Assembly: GCA_905221605.1 (NCBI GenBank)
Contig: CAJNDS010002104.1
Location: 132,501-180,000, forward strand
Source: Symbiodinium natans
Lineage: Eukaryota > Sar > Dinophyceae > Suessiales > Symbiodiniaceae
Reading direction: 5' to 3'
Length of the DNA: 47,500 bases
Shown here: positions 30,055-40,280 of the stretch, one piece after another
How positions within the stretch are numbered: the first letter of the stretch is position 1
Layout of the letters: the number at the start of each line of letters is the position of its first letter
The notes under the pieces: model-generated
Databases searched by the model: none
Told to the model about the DNA's origin: nothing
The model's input: the letters and a program-made list of their open reading frames with translations, nothing else
Position numbers and translations under genes: made by a program

Positions 30055-30074
30055 GCGTCCAGGTCACGGACCGC
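30055..30074 (-). repeat. Bulged hairpin copy 1 (gag leader)
   Basis: The minus strand reads GCGGTCC-GTGACCT-GGACGC. Arms pair with one extra G in the left arm; the third pair from the loop is T-A. It lies about 110 bp before the gag ATG. Confidence 0.8.
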
Positions 30075-30131
30075 GACAGACAAGCAAAGCAATGCTTGCC
30101 CACTCGGGCCGTAGGCACAAGAGCTGTACGT

Positions 30132-30149
30132 TTCCCAGAACAGCCCCCA
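30132..30149 (-). other. Putative primer-binding site
   Basis: Two bases inside the 5' LTR the minus strand reads TGGGGGCTGTTCTGGGAA. It begins TGG, as expected for complementarity to a tRNA CCA end, and is correctly placed. I could not match it to a particular tRNA. Confidence 0.4.
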
Positions 30150-30151
30150 AT

Positions 30152-30448
30152 TGTGAAGTCGACCAGCACTGGACTTGCACTAAGCCAATGCAATCACAGC
30201 CCGGTCACGCTGTTTTACGACTTCGCGAGTTCAAGCACTTGTGCAGCTACGCCTGAGTGCGTCCGGTCGGACCGCACAGCAACCTAGGAGCTACTGTACG
30301 ACTCTACCGTGCTCAAAGGCACAAGCTCGGTACTTGAGCCAAAACATTGGCATTGTTACGAATTGCAAAACTACACATGCAAGGGAAAACTACTACAAGC
30401 TGCACTAGCACTAAGCAAGCACTCCATGCATGCTTTGACCTGCTCACA
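30152..30448 (-). repeat. 5' LTR (297 bp)
   Basis: It matches 13231-13524 nearly base for base, differing by four substitutions and a 3-bp insertion (a TAC unit). It has the canonical TG...CA ends on the transcribed strand. It is the 5' LTR because the element is transcribed leftwards and gag lies just inside it. It should carry the promoter and transcript start; I see no clear TATA box. Confidence 0.95.
30333..30351 (-). promoter_or_regulatory. Spliced-leader-like sequence in 5' LTR
   Basis: The minus strand reads GCCAATGTTTTGGCTCAAG. The dinoflagellate spliced leader ends GCCATTTTGGCTCAAG, so the match is 16 of 16 with three extra bases (ATG) after GCCA. It is in the sense orientation of the element. 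It could be a captured leader from a trans-spliced, reverse-transcribed mRNA, or a functional mimic. Confidence 0.6.
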
Positions 30449-30520
30449 AAACAGATATACATATATACATATATACATATGTATACATATTAATATATGC
30501 ACTCACATACATATGTATAA
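30449..30520. repeat. ATAC/ATAT-rich flank of the LTR element
   Basis: A degenerate ATAC/ATAT repeat adjoins the 5' LTR. It resembles the CATA repeat at the other end, suggesting insertion inside such a tract. Confidence 0.6.
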
Positions 30521-31953
30521 GTGCAAAAAAAGTGCTCTGATGCTGCACTTGAATTGCTCTTAAGAGTTTTTTTGAAGGTGGCCCATGATGGGCAGACGTC
30601 CCTTTGGCGAGGACCCCAGGACTGGCTCGGACGGACAGCAATTTTTTAGGGTTTAGGGTTTAGGGTTTAGGGCAATTTCTATGAAATTCTTGATTTGTTT
30701 TTTTTTATGATTTTTGTTTCCTTTCTCATTTCTTGGGTCTCTATTCCCGTCACCGTAGCTCACCGAGGGCCACCTCGCTGTTTTGAACAAAGGCCTCGCT
30801 GAAAATACGGGGTGTGAGGTACCTACAAATAATAATTGACCTTGGTTACGTGGTTCAGGGCAACTTGTTGCAGGAAACGAAACACGACTCGAATCGAACA
30901 GAGTGAAACGACTACTCGAAACGAACCACATCGATTCGATTCTTTCTTGTAATGGAACCGCAGACCCCTACGAGCGAATCGCATCAATCCTGTCAAAGAA
31001 AACAGGCCGAATGTTCCAAGCCCTGGGCATGTGCGTGCCAGCGCATGCACATGCCCAGGTGGAATCAAATCCTTGTGATCTGTACCGATCCAAAACGTGT
31101 TTCTTCATAATAAACAATGATTGCATGCATGCGGCACTGCCACGTTCCAATACACTACAGTGATGTTTTTGGAAGATTCTCATCCAACAGTTCTGAATAA
31201 TATCCAAAAACTACCCACCTGGAATCTCGTACCTTTTCTAACCAGTGTTTATAATGTAGTACTGCTGCTATGTCGCATGCCAACTTGGCGACTCCCTTGC
31301 TTTCAGCCTTTGAGTTCGCTGCCAGTCACTGCCAGTCCTCCACAGACAGCTTTGCAGCGGTCAAGTCCACTTCCGTGGCCGAGTTACATTCGTTTGGCGC
31401 CAGGTTGTCCGCACAGAGCCTTGGGATTTGCACTGCCGAGGCACATCCTCGTCCTTGTGCTACGGTTGGTTTGACTCTGAACAGCTCGCGGCCATACAAG
31501 ACATGAGTACATGAGTTTCGGTGCGTGCATAGACCTCCCCAAGTGTTGAAGCTCATTAATTGGGATGTTCCCCGTTATACCAACAGTCCTGAATAGGGCT
31601 GATGTTAGGGGGTACTATGACATCCCCATTAAGGACTGTTAGTTTTAGGGGGAACATCCCAACTCATCAAGCAGGCTGCCGCGAAGAGTGGGAATGCTGA
31701 CGAGATGCACTGAGGGAGGACACATATCCTGGCATGGTCTCGGGGTTTAGGGTTTAGGGTTTAGGGTTTAGGGTTTAGGGAACGCAACAGCACAAGCTCC
31801 CTGGGAGGATCCAAAAAAAGTAGAATCCCAAAGAGTGCCCTATACTACTATTGGGCAATTGTTTAGGAACCGTTAAGGGGATCTACTCTACTATTGGGTC
31901 ATGTTTAGGAACCCCCAAACCTCTCTTTCATATATAATTTAAATGTTAAGGAG
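30521..31953. other. Unique DNA with TTTAGGG runs and one foldback
   Basis: TTTAGGG runs at 30645-30673 and 31743-31780 and the family A foldback at 31560-31662. No gene recognised. Confidence 0.6.
31560..31662. repeat. Foldback/MITE family A, copy 3
   Basis: It begins TTGGGATGTTCCCCGTTATA and ends with the matching inverted end, with CAACAGTCCT/AGGACTGTTAG inside. 103 bp. Confidence 0.8.
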
Positions 31954-32561
31954 TTACTGGGCAAGGTCATTTTTTACTGGGCAAGGTCATTTTTTTACTG
32001 GGCAAGGTCATTTTTTTTACTGGGCAAGGTCGTTTCGTCCAAAAAAACGACCTTGCCCAGTAAAAACATGATCTTGCCCAGTAAAAATGTTACTGGGCAA
32101 GGTCATCTTTTTACTGGGCAAGGTCTTTTTTTTTCTGGGCAAGGTCATTTTTTTACTGGGCAAGGTCAATTTTTTTACTGGGCAAGGTCGTTTCGTCCAA
32201 AAAAACGACCTTGCCCAGTAAAAACATGATCTTGCCCAGTAAAAATGTTACTGGGCAAGGTCATCTTTTTACTGGGCAAGGTCTTTTTTTTTCTGGGCAA
32301 GGTCATTTTTTACTGGGCAAGGTCATTTTTGCTACTGGCAAGGTCATTTTTTACTGGGCAAGGTGATTTTTTTTTTCTGGGCAAGGTCATTCTTTTACTG
32401 GGCAACGTCATTTTTTTACTGGGCAAGGTCATTTTTTTTACTGGGCAAGGTCATTTTTTACTGGGCAAGGTTATTTTTTTACTGGGCAAGGTCATTTTTT
32501 ATTGGGCAAGGTCGTTTTTTTTTTTACTGGGCAAGGTCATTTTTTTACTGGGCAAGGTCGT
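31954..32561. repeat. Tandem array of TTACTGGGCAAGGTCAT units with inverted units
   Basis: About 25 units of 20-25 bp share ACTGGGCAAGGTC followed by a T run. A block with two inverted units (GACCTTGCCCAGT) occurs twice (about 32025-32148 and 32185-32310), giving a higher-order repeat of about 160 bp that can fold into hairpins. Confidence 0.9.
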
Positions 32562-32664
32562 TCCATAAGTGAAATATTTTCTTAATGTTGTGGGATTCTT
32601 TGGGCGGGTGGGTATTTTTCTGGAGTAATTTCTTGACTAGTGAATGCTTGGACTTGAGATGCTG

Positions 32665-32913
32665 AACCCTAAACCCTAAACCCTAAACCCTGATTCCTGA
32701 ACCCTTAAGGGGATCTCTACCTTTTTTGGGATCCTCCCGTCGTGGAAGCATCGCGGCCTTGACTCCATCGGGTCGCTCGGTGGGCACCGGCTGCAATGCC
32801 TCGTCGAAGACCTGCGCCTGGGGGAAAACATAATTGAGGTTGGTTTAGGGTTTAGGGTCTAGGGTCTAGGGCTTAGGGTTTAGGGTTTAGGGTTTAGGGT
32901 TTCGGGTTTAGGG
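32665..32913. repeat. CCCTAAA array, 150-bp segment, TTTAGGG/TCTAGGG array
   Basis: CCCTAAA at 32665-32691 and TTTAGGG with variants at 32842-32913. Confidence 0.85.
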
Positions 32914-33013
32914 GTCTCCGAAAATAGGGGTACTCTTTTTGGGGGTCCCTTTAAGGGGATTCTATTCTATATTGGGGTATGAGAGGGGTACACCCTTCTT
33001 TTGGGAAACGCCC
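32911..33013. repeat. Foldback/MITE family C, copy 1
   Basis: GGGGTCTCCGAAAATAGGGGT at the left faces the complement of GGGCGTTTCCCAAAAGAAGGGT at the right (read in parts of under 20 bases). It directly follows a TTTAGGG array. Confidence 0.55.
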
Positions 33014-35659
33014 AAATGGTCAGCTGTGTTAGGACAGACAACCCAGTCACAACCCATCCCAAGTCATTCTTGAAAACTGTGCAAAATACCATTTTAGACA
33101 GGGAACAACTGTACCTACCCTCAGGTGGTGTTGCTGGATCCCACGCGAGCCACGTGCTGAAGACTGCAACTTCAGACCCCCTAAACCCTAAACCCTAAGC
33201 CCTAAATCCAAAATTCGAAACCCTAACTGAAGCTCCCAGAAGCTCCCGTGCCTCCACGTCCCGCATTGCCATCGCTCGACGTGCCCCCGGCTTCCCAAGA
33301 CAGTGCTCGCGGCCTGTGCGCCCTTTCTCAATGTTCAGCAGTAAGCTCAAGCTTTTCGTTGGCTAAGCATAGTGTCAGGATGTGCAGTCTGTACGACAAC
33401 TGCGGTTGGGGACATGAAATGGAATGGCTGCAATACAGAGCACACTGGTAACTGGTATGACATCAGAAGTCTACAAATCTGCTTTGCTTTGTGATTGTTG
33501 CAGCGATGCAAAGCAAGGCCATGCGGAATTCAGAGAACAGGGCATGCTGGCCGGCCATTGCAGGCACTTGGGCTGGCCAAGCAAAAAAAATGGCTGCGGA
33601 TCGGCCCTATGAATGTCGGCGAGTTTCGGTGGGGTCTGGTTACTTTGGGGTTTGTTGGGTTTAGGGTCTACAGCGACTGTGGATTCAATAGGGTGGAAGG
33701 TCAAGCTTGACTCTCGCGGCATGACGCGAGCAAGTGAAATCAAGAAGCAAGTGGGCGCTGCTCCTGGAATAACTCCGCTGCCACCAAAAGGCAGGTCAAT
33801 CGCCTAGGTCACCCGTTGACAGCAGAAGACTCCAACAAGATTCAGCATGAGGTCGGGCAGCTGAGGGAAGATGTCACCAGAGACAGGGACAGTGGTGTTC
33901 ATTATGGTGATGCGATGTTGTGATAGGTTGTCGTGCTTGTTCGCCCCAAAACTGCCGCATACCAGTTGCCTACTACACAAGGTCGGCACAATACATCGCG
34001 AGACCTCTTCAAGCAGAGCAATGGGAAAACACGGGAAGGAGTGAGCGAGGTCAGCAACAGTGCAGCAACGCCTGCAGACGTTTAGCTGTACGAATACGGT
34101 GGCATGCATACGCTTCTTGACAGGATAAACCACAAATCCCAAGGAGTTCTCGCGATTTGGAGCTGCGTTCCGATGAAAGAGCAAAGATGAGCCCACTCCA
34201 GATGCCGAACCAAGTGCCTGCAGTCTACCATAGAACAACGCTGGTGAGACTGAAGCCGACACTCTGCAAACGTGGAATGAACCATGCGGGGGAAACAACT
34301 TAAGGAATCCTGAACCCTAAACCCTGAATTCCTGTATTCCTGAACCCATTCCAAGTCGAGAGGCCATATTCTGGAAGGCCCCATTTGAGCACTGGGCCTG
34401 GTTGAAGCTGTACTCTTCTAGGCTCGACCGATTACAAACAGCAGCAGAGATAGTTGCTCCAGGGATCTGTATGTTCAGATTCACAGGCAAGATGAACATC
34501 AGCACACATCCAACAAGTCCGCAGATCGTGTAATCTCCGTTTAATATCCCTCTGCAGTAGACCTTACTGCATACATGACATACACATCGACACAACTCTT
34601 GTATGCATGCATCCATACATGACATGCATGGCTACATGGCCGTCATCTCATCTCTTTAGCCAAGGCTCCGTGCCCAGCGGGCCCCCAACAAGGCGTCCGC
34701 TGAGAAAGGCTTTGGCAGAAAACGCTGCAGGAAGCATAGCACCATGCCTTGTAAATATGACTACTGTGCTGTGACTTTGGCTTCTCCAGGAAGGTGAAGG
34801 GAAGAGCTGCAGGACCGCAACTCGCCAGACAGCCGACAGCAAGACTTGTTCAACGGGAGATTCTTGAAGGTGAGCTGTTGAAGCAAGAGCAACTGGGACG
34901 AGCAAACCATCTGAGAGTCAATCGCAAGGCTGCGGCAACGACCTGAGGGTGCAACATGCTGTATGATTGGGTCGCTGTGCTGCCACTGCTGCCAATATGA
35001 TCACTGACGTGTACAGGGTGTACATCCCGCAAGGAAAGAGTTTTGGATGTCATCTGGCGGTCTGGAGAAGTCAACGGCATGTGGTGATGTGCAAAACATA
35101 TGCGCGCACACACACACACACACGCACATACACAGTCGCACAAACATGCTGCTCCGGCCACCATGCCGGCACTATGCCAAGCATGCTCTGACCATGTGGG
35201 GAGTTCCTGGTTTTTGGGTGCTCCTATTCGGGTACTTGACCCTTGCCCCCTCCCGACACTTCAAAGCTCTTAGACTTGTCACTCTTTTTTTGAACCTGCG
35301 CTGTGCAACTTCCTTCTTGTGAAAACCAATAACAACGTTGACCCCCGCCCCGACGTTTGAAAGAACCAATAGCTTGCTGCTTCGAAATATCAGCTCGGAC
35401 ATCACGAATGCCGAGGCTAGTACACGGGAAGCAGTGAGTCGTCCAGATATGACACCTTGGTTGGCGGGCGAGCCGACCGACAGAAACGGACAGCATGCTT
35501 AAGGTTGCACGCGCCCATGAGGAGCGCACTGCGAGCCCAAGTACCTGCGTCTGACTGGCTCAATGCTAGTCAGCCAGGCACTGACAAAAACGACATGGGT
35601 CAAATCTTGAACAACTCTTTTGGCGTGCTCGACTGCTCGACTTGCAATCCCATGGGCAC

Positions 35660-35704
35660 CTGGAAATTGAAGAAGCCATAGTTGCCCGTGGCCGCGATCG
35701 CCAT
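35660..35704 (-). CDS. Possible 45-bp exon, lipase-maturation-factor-like
   Basis: The minus strand encodes MAIAATGNYGFFNFQ, flanked by CAG before and GTGCCC after, so it could be a 15-codon exon. TGNYxFFN is characteristic of lipase maturation factors (membrane proteins of the ER). The surrounding open frame (35893-35600) is also protein-like, but I find no further exon of that family. One motif only, so it is weak. Confidence 0.25.
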
Positions 35705-36779
35705 CTGCCGATAACAAGCAGTCGGCGGTAGCTGCAATTGGACTTGCAAGGCTAGAGAAGATTCAGGGCAGCCGGGCATGAGGGCTCCAGCAGTGGCAAC
35801 AATGGTGAGCCCTCTGTAAACAAACATGCCAGGGAGTCCATCAACGTAGCTGAGCCTGAGAAGGCCAACAAGCGACAAAGCTGCGTCCCCCACCTGACAA
35901 GTCCATGCTGAGAGCTGCTGATGCTGAACAGAACCCTGGAATTTCTCAGGCGTGTTCTTATCAGTCTAGATGTGTTGTTGTGAGGATGGTATGCTTTTGG
36001 CCGTAGCCGGGCTTGCACTTTCTCGAAGATTGCTTTATGGCACCGACCACACCGGGTATCTGTCGCCATCGAGCGTTCAGGGGTTCCAGTTCTTGTGCCT
36101 CGAGGGGGGGGGGACGCCGATGGTTTGGAACATTTTGTTTGTTCTACTTTGGTACATCCCCTGAAGCTGAACGGATGAAACGTGCCAAAAGTACTGCAAG
36201 CATCGAGGGGGCTGCTCAAGCCCTCCCCCCCCGCAAGAGAAGCCCGAAAAAGCGGAAAATCGCGGGATGTTGTGATGTTGGCGACGAGATCACAAGCAGA
36301 CAAGCAGTGACCAAACGAAAAAGCAAAACATGCTGCAAATGCTGAAGTCTCGGCCTGCATGCAATCGAAATGACGTACCCCCCCCCCCCCCCGCCCCACA
36401 CACACCCTAAAGTCACAAACTCGTCAGTCCTTTCACGGGGGCGAAAGGCAACCCTTCCATGAACTACCTATAGTGCTGAAACACATTGTTCACGCGCGGG
36501 ACCGAGGAAAAGCTTCTGTTTTGTGATGCACTTCAGCTGTGTCCGTACAGTTTTCACTCAACACTATTTCACGAACTCGCAGCCGTCATCTCACGTGTCG
36601 ACTTTGAAGACCTGCACGGGCTTGGAAGGCAAGATTTGCAAGAATGGCTGCTTACTCGCTGCGCGATGTTTACATCATTTAGGGGTCTCCGCAATTCGGG
36701 GTCCCTTAGTGGAGTCCGTCTGAAAAGGAATCCTACTTTTTGGGGGGTTTGTATTCTGGGTCCCTGATGTTGCAAGCCC

Positions 36780-37220
36780 CCTAAACCCTAACCCCTAACC
36801 CCTAACCCCTAAACCCTAAACCCCCATTTAGAGTTGCGCGACAGGCCCGGCCGGCCAAGCTTCAGGCTTCCCATGGAGCACTCAAATATCCAACGGCAGA
36901 ACCCAATATCTGCTTCTATCCCGAAGCAGCGACCCTCAACCCTAAACCCTAAACGCTAAACCCTAAACCCTCAACCCTAAACCCTTAACGCTAAACGCGA
37001 AACGCTAAACGCGAAACGCTAAACGCTAAACGCTAAACCCTAAACCCTAAACCCTAAACCCTGAACCCTAACTTCCCGGCCTTGCCCGAGAACGCCCGCG
37101 GACGTTGCAAGGTGCGCTCAGCCGCGGGAAGATGTTCCAAGTACCTGCCGAAGTGCAACGTGCAGTTTAGGGTTTAGGGTTTAGGGCTTAGGGTTTAGGG
37201 TTTAGGGTAAGGGTTTAGGG
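36780..37220. repeat. Variant telomere arrays: CCCCTAA, CGCTAAA, CGCGAAA; then TTTAGGG
   Basis: CCCCTAA units at 36780-36822, mixed CCCTAAA/CGCTAAA/CGCGAAA at 36932-37071, and TTTAGGG at 37165-37220. Confidence 0.9.
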
Positions 37221-38735
37221 CAAAGTGTACCTCTATATGCCTACAGCTCAGTATAGTAACTACACCGTATTTAGCAGGTATAACCCGTAAATCCGTAGGA
37301 AAAGAGAGTCCCAGGTAGTTTAGATAGATACTTCAGGGCTATAGGGCACTTAGGGGGCTACTCATAAACCAAGAGGCGCCTAAGAGTGTGACAGAGTGAC
37401 CGGGCCTGCTCGAATCATGATCGCTGTCCTCGTCGTACTGGGCATCCATGCCTAGCTGCGCCGCCACTGTGACGATGCGTATGGTGGGTCCGGCTCGGTT
37501 ACGTTGTGGGTGACAACTTTCCTAGCTCTCCTATGCGGCTTTCCATATGGCAACAATCATGGATGAAAATCACACATTGCCAAATCACGCCGGGTGTCGA
37601 AGGCTTGCCTGGTCCACGCACACATGTGCGCATGCTGACCTGGCCATCTAACAGCTGCACAAGACTGGGCACCAGAAAATCTACCGACAGTGCCACATGC
37701 CCGGGGACGGGGCAAGTAGCAGCCCGCTGCCATACTTACGGGCGTCAGGAGCTTGCACAAGCTTTCAGCCTAAGCACGCGAGGCGCCAGTCACAATGCCA
37801 GCAGTTTTTCACATCCAGGGACTGAGTAGTACATTTGGCACCTGCCCTTCGGAATTGGGAACTGTCGTAGGTCGTACAAGGCTTGGTGAGGGCCCCTGGC
37901 CGCAGCGATGCTCACAAGATTCTTAGCTGAAACAGATCTTCGGACAGAACCGCGTTCGTACTGCCTGCAGGCTCTGCTGGGCCCACGACGTTAAATTCCA
38001 ACCCCCGCTTCAGGTCGAAGAAGGGTGTCATTTGAGTGTAGGTGGTCCAGGACTCAAACTTCGTACCTCCGGTCCAGGCATGCTGCTGGCAGATCCTGCA
38101 ACATGCTGCAATCGACGTGGCTGGTTCGTCTCGCAACCCACGCAAGCCAAAGCAGTACATGCTCAGTCCGCACCAGGCATTACAAATACTAACAATATTA
38201 TTTAGTAATAATAATGATAATACGCAAGAAAATAATAATCATGATGATAATACTAATGGTAGGATTAACAATATTAGCAAAATTAATAATGCCTGCCAGG
38301 TCACTATTGACATGGACCGTCGGCTCACGCACTGTGCGATCCACATGTCCTCGGAAGCCACAGCCACGCACCCAATCAGTCAACGACCCAGCTGCCCCTT
38401 CCTAACTGCCAGCAATGTTGAAAAATGTGGCCCAGACTACGATACGTGTTTTCGTCGTGCATCTGCTCGAGTTGTCATCTAGCCACGCTTGTCGTGGACA
38501 CAAGCCCCCACAGGGCATGCTTGAAATGCAGGCGCGGAGCGCTGATATTAAGACTTCTCGAGTTGCCCAGACACTTACTAGGTGTTGAACCACTACACAA
38601 AGCATGAACAACAGCGGTCAAGAGGCGCCCCTCCGCCAGGTCGGCTACCAACGGCAGCAACGTGAAGCAGCAGTTGAGGCCACAAAGCCTCGAATCGTCG
38701 CAAGCACTCGGGTCCGATTTGTTGACGAGAACTTG

Positions 38736-38806
38736 CACTAACAGTCCTTAATAGGAATTGTAGCACCCCCCACTAGAATCCCTTAGGATAAGGGGGATCG
38801 TCCCAA
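38736..38806. repeat. Foldback/MITE family A, truncated copy
   Basis: It retains CACTAACAGTCCTTAATAGG and the right end AAGGGGGATCGTCCCAA but lacks the outer left end. Confidence 0.6.
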
Positions 38807-38809
38807 GCC

Positions 38810-39005
38810 GAAACCCTAAAACCTACAACCTAAACCCTAAACCCAAAACTCCCTCCCCCATAGCGGAGAGGCATGGCGTAGACCAGAGCATATGCTGGCA
38901 TCTCCTGCAGGCCAGGATGTTCAAAAACTCAACGGAACAACAAGGCAGGGTTTAGGGTTTAGGGTTCAGGGTTCAGGGTTTAGGGTTTAGGGTTTAGGGT
39001 TTAGG
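38810..39005. repeat. CCCTAAA array, 100-bp segment, TTTAGGG/TTCAGGG array
   Basis: Outward-facing pair (38810-38848 and 38948-39005) directly after a truncated family A foldback. Confidence 0.85.
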
Positions 39006-39498
39006 ACATCAGCCCAACAAAAATACCCTAAGCCTACCTCAAGCTTGAGCATGACAAATTTTCTCCTGTTGTCTTGGTGACATGGCTTGGGGCATTCCAC
39101 GGAACCTTGCCTGCATGTCATCACGGATCATCCGCCAGCCGAAAAGCAGAAGCAGGCCTAGCAAAACTGTGAAGGGTTGGGGCCGAGGAATGCGGACGGC
39201 GAAGTTTAACCGTTAAAAGGCTTCAGAATGCGGAAGATCGCATGACGAGTGCGCACTTCCCGGCACGAACTTCGCCTGAGAAGGCAACACCGACAATGTC
39301 CAGCGTCAATATCTGCAGCAGCATCACCTGTCTCGAAGTTGCTGCAAATTGCACTGCATGGCATAGCATGGAAGGAATTGGCAGGACAGGACACAAGAAA
39401 TCGCGATGCAGTTTTCACAAGTCTTCTCAGCGACCTGCACCGTGGCACTTTTGTCGAAGGAGGGAATGTTGTTGACAGCGCCACTCTGAGCTGCGTTA

Positions 39499-39580
39499 TA
39501 TATATATATATATAAATATATATAAATATTAATATTTATTTATATTTATATTTATATTTATATTTATATTTATATATAGA
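39499..39580. repeat. AT-rich (TATA/TTTATA)n
   Basis: A TA run followed by TTTATA units. Confidence 0.85.
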
Positions 39581-40204
39581 CAGGTCAGCATGTATTTCTG
39601 TGCTATTTACAATCTTCACTAGCGCTAGGTCGAGAACACCGAGGCATGAATACATAGACAGATCGCTAGATGAACAGGCAACTCAGAGTGTCGAGGTCTG
39701 CCATATGTTTGAAGACATCCAGAGCTTGCCAAGCATGAGGGGGGCTGATACATTGAAACAACAGTGCCTCCCAATTCACAGCAGCAGTTCAGACTTTCTG
39801 CGCAACCGCCATTCATACGACCAGGGCATGCCTAATAAGAATCAATGTGAACGCCTCCCGGCTGAGGCTGCGACAAATGTGTACACCGCCATCAGGCTCA
39901 GCCATTTCCACCGACTGGGTGCAGCAGGTGAAGTGCAACAACCCTGAACCCCCTACACCCCAAACCCTAACCAGCGCCTGACCATCAATCGCAAATTGAT
40001 ACAGCGACCATTGTGGCGAACAACACCTGTTAAGTAGCAATTACTCGAAGAAATAGAACTATTGGCAAGGGAGTCCTTGATGCAAAACCTGCCCGAATAA
40101 CAGCGAAAAACACACCAACCAAGAACTAAGAAAGGACACCATGAACTTCTGAGAAACATTCGCCAATCTGTTCAAAAGTGTCAGTGTAGGTGTGGTGCAT
40201 GCTT

Positions 40205-40280
40205 GTGTATGTATGTTTAAAGTGTATATGTATGTATGTATGTATGCATGCATGCATGCATGTAGGTATGTATGTGAGTG
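40205..40280. repeat. TATG/CATG microsatellite
   Basis: TATG units grade into GCAT and GTGA units. Confidence 0.8.

Larger units (their letters stand above)
13231..30448 (-). mobile_element. 17.2-kb LTR retrotransposon with split RT, Tpt1-like and PLD-like genes
   Basis: Two direct repeats bound this element. Each starts TGTGAAGTCG and ends TGCTCACA, giving a TGTGA/TCACA inverted end. All recognisable retroelement domains between them read on the minus strand: CCCH gag, protease-like motif, RT C-half with RNase H, integrase, RT N-half, Tpt1-like enzyme and a multi-zinc-finger/PLD-like ORF. At over 17 kb it is far longer than usual Ty3 or copia elements (about 5-10 kb). No clear target-site duplication is visible, but both flanks are ATAC/CATA-rich, so insertion into a microsatellite is likely. 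LTR differences are four substitutions and one 3-bp indel. About seven frame changes interrupt the reading frames. Telomere-like arrays, frequent on both sides, are absent inside. Confidence 0.95.

Noticed and set aside
13231-30448. Two nested retroelements as explanation of the odd RT order
   Set aside because: Only one LTR pair, one integrase, one RNase H and one RT palm are visible, all on one strand, and the hairpin family spans the whole length. Not fully excluded.
31954-32561. CRISPR-like array of regular repeats
   Set aside because: Spacers are only T runs, units are inverted in places, and the context is a eukaryotic genome.
37912-38160. Minus-strand frame with a PAN/Apple-like Cys pattern (ACCRICQQH)
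   Set aside because: Cysteine spacing is too incomplete to call the domain and there are no supporting exons.
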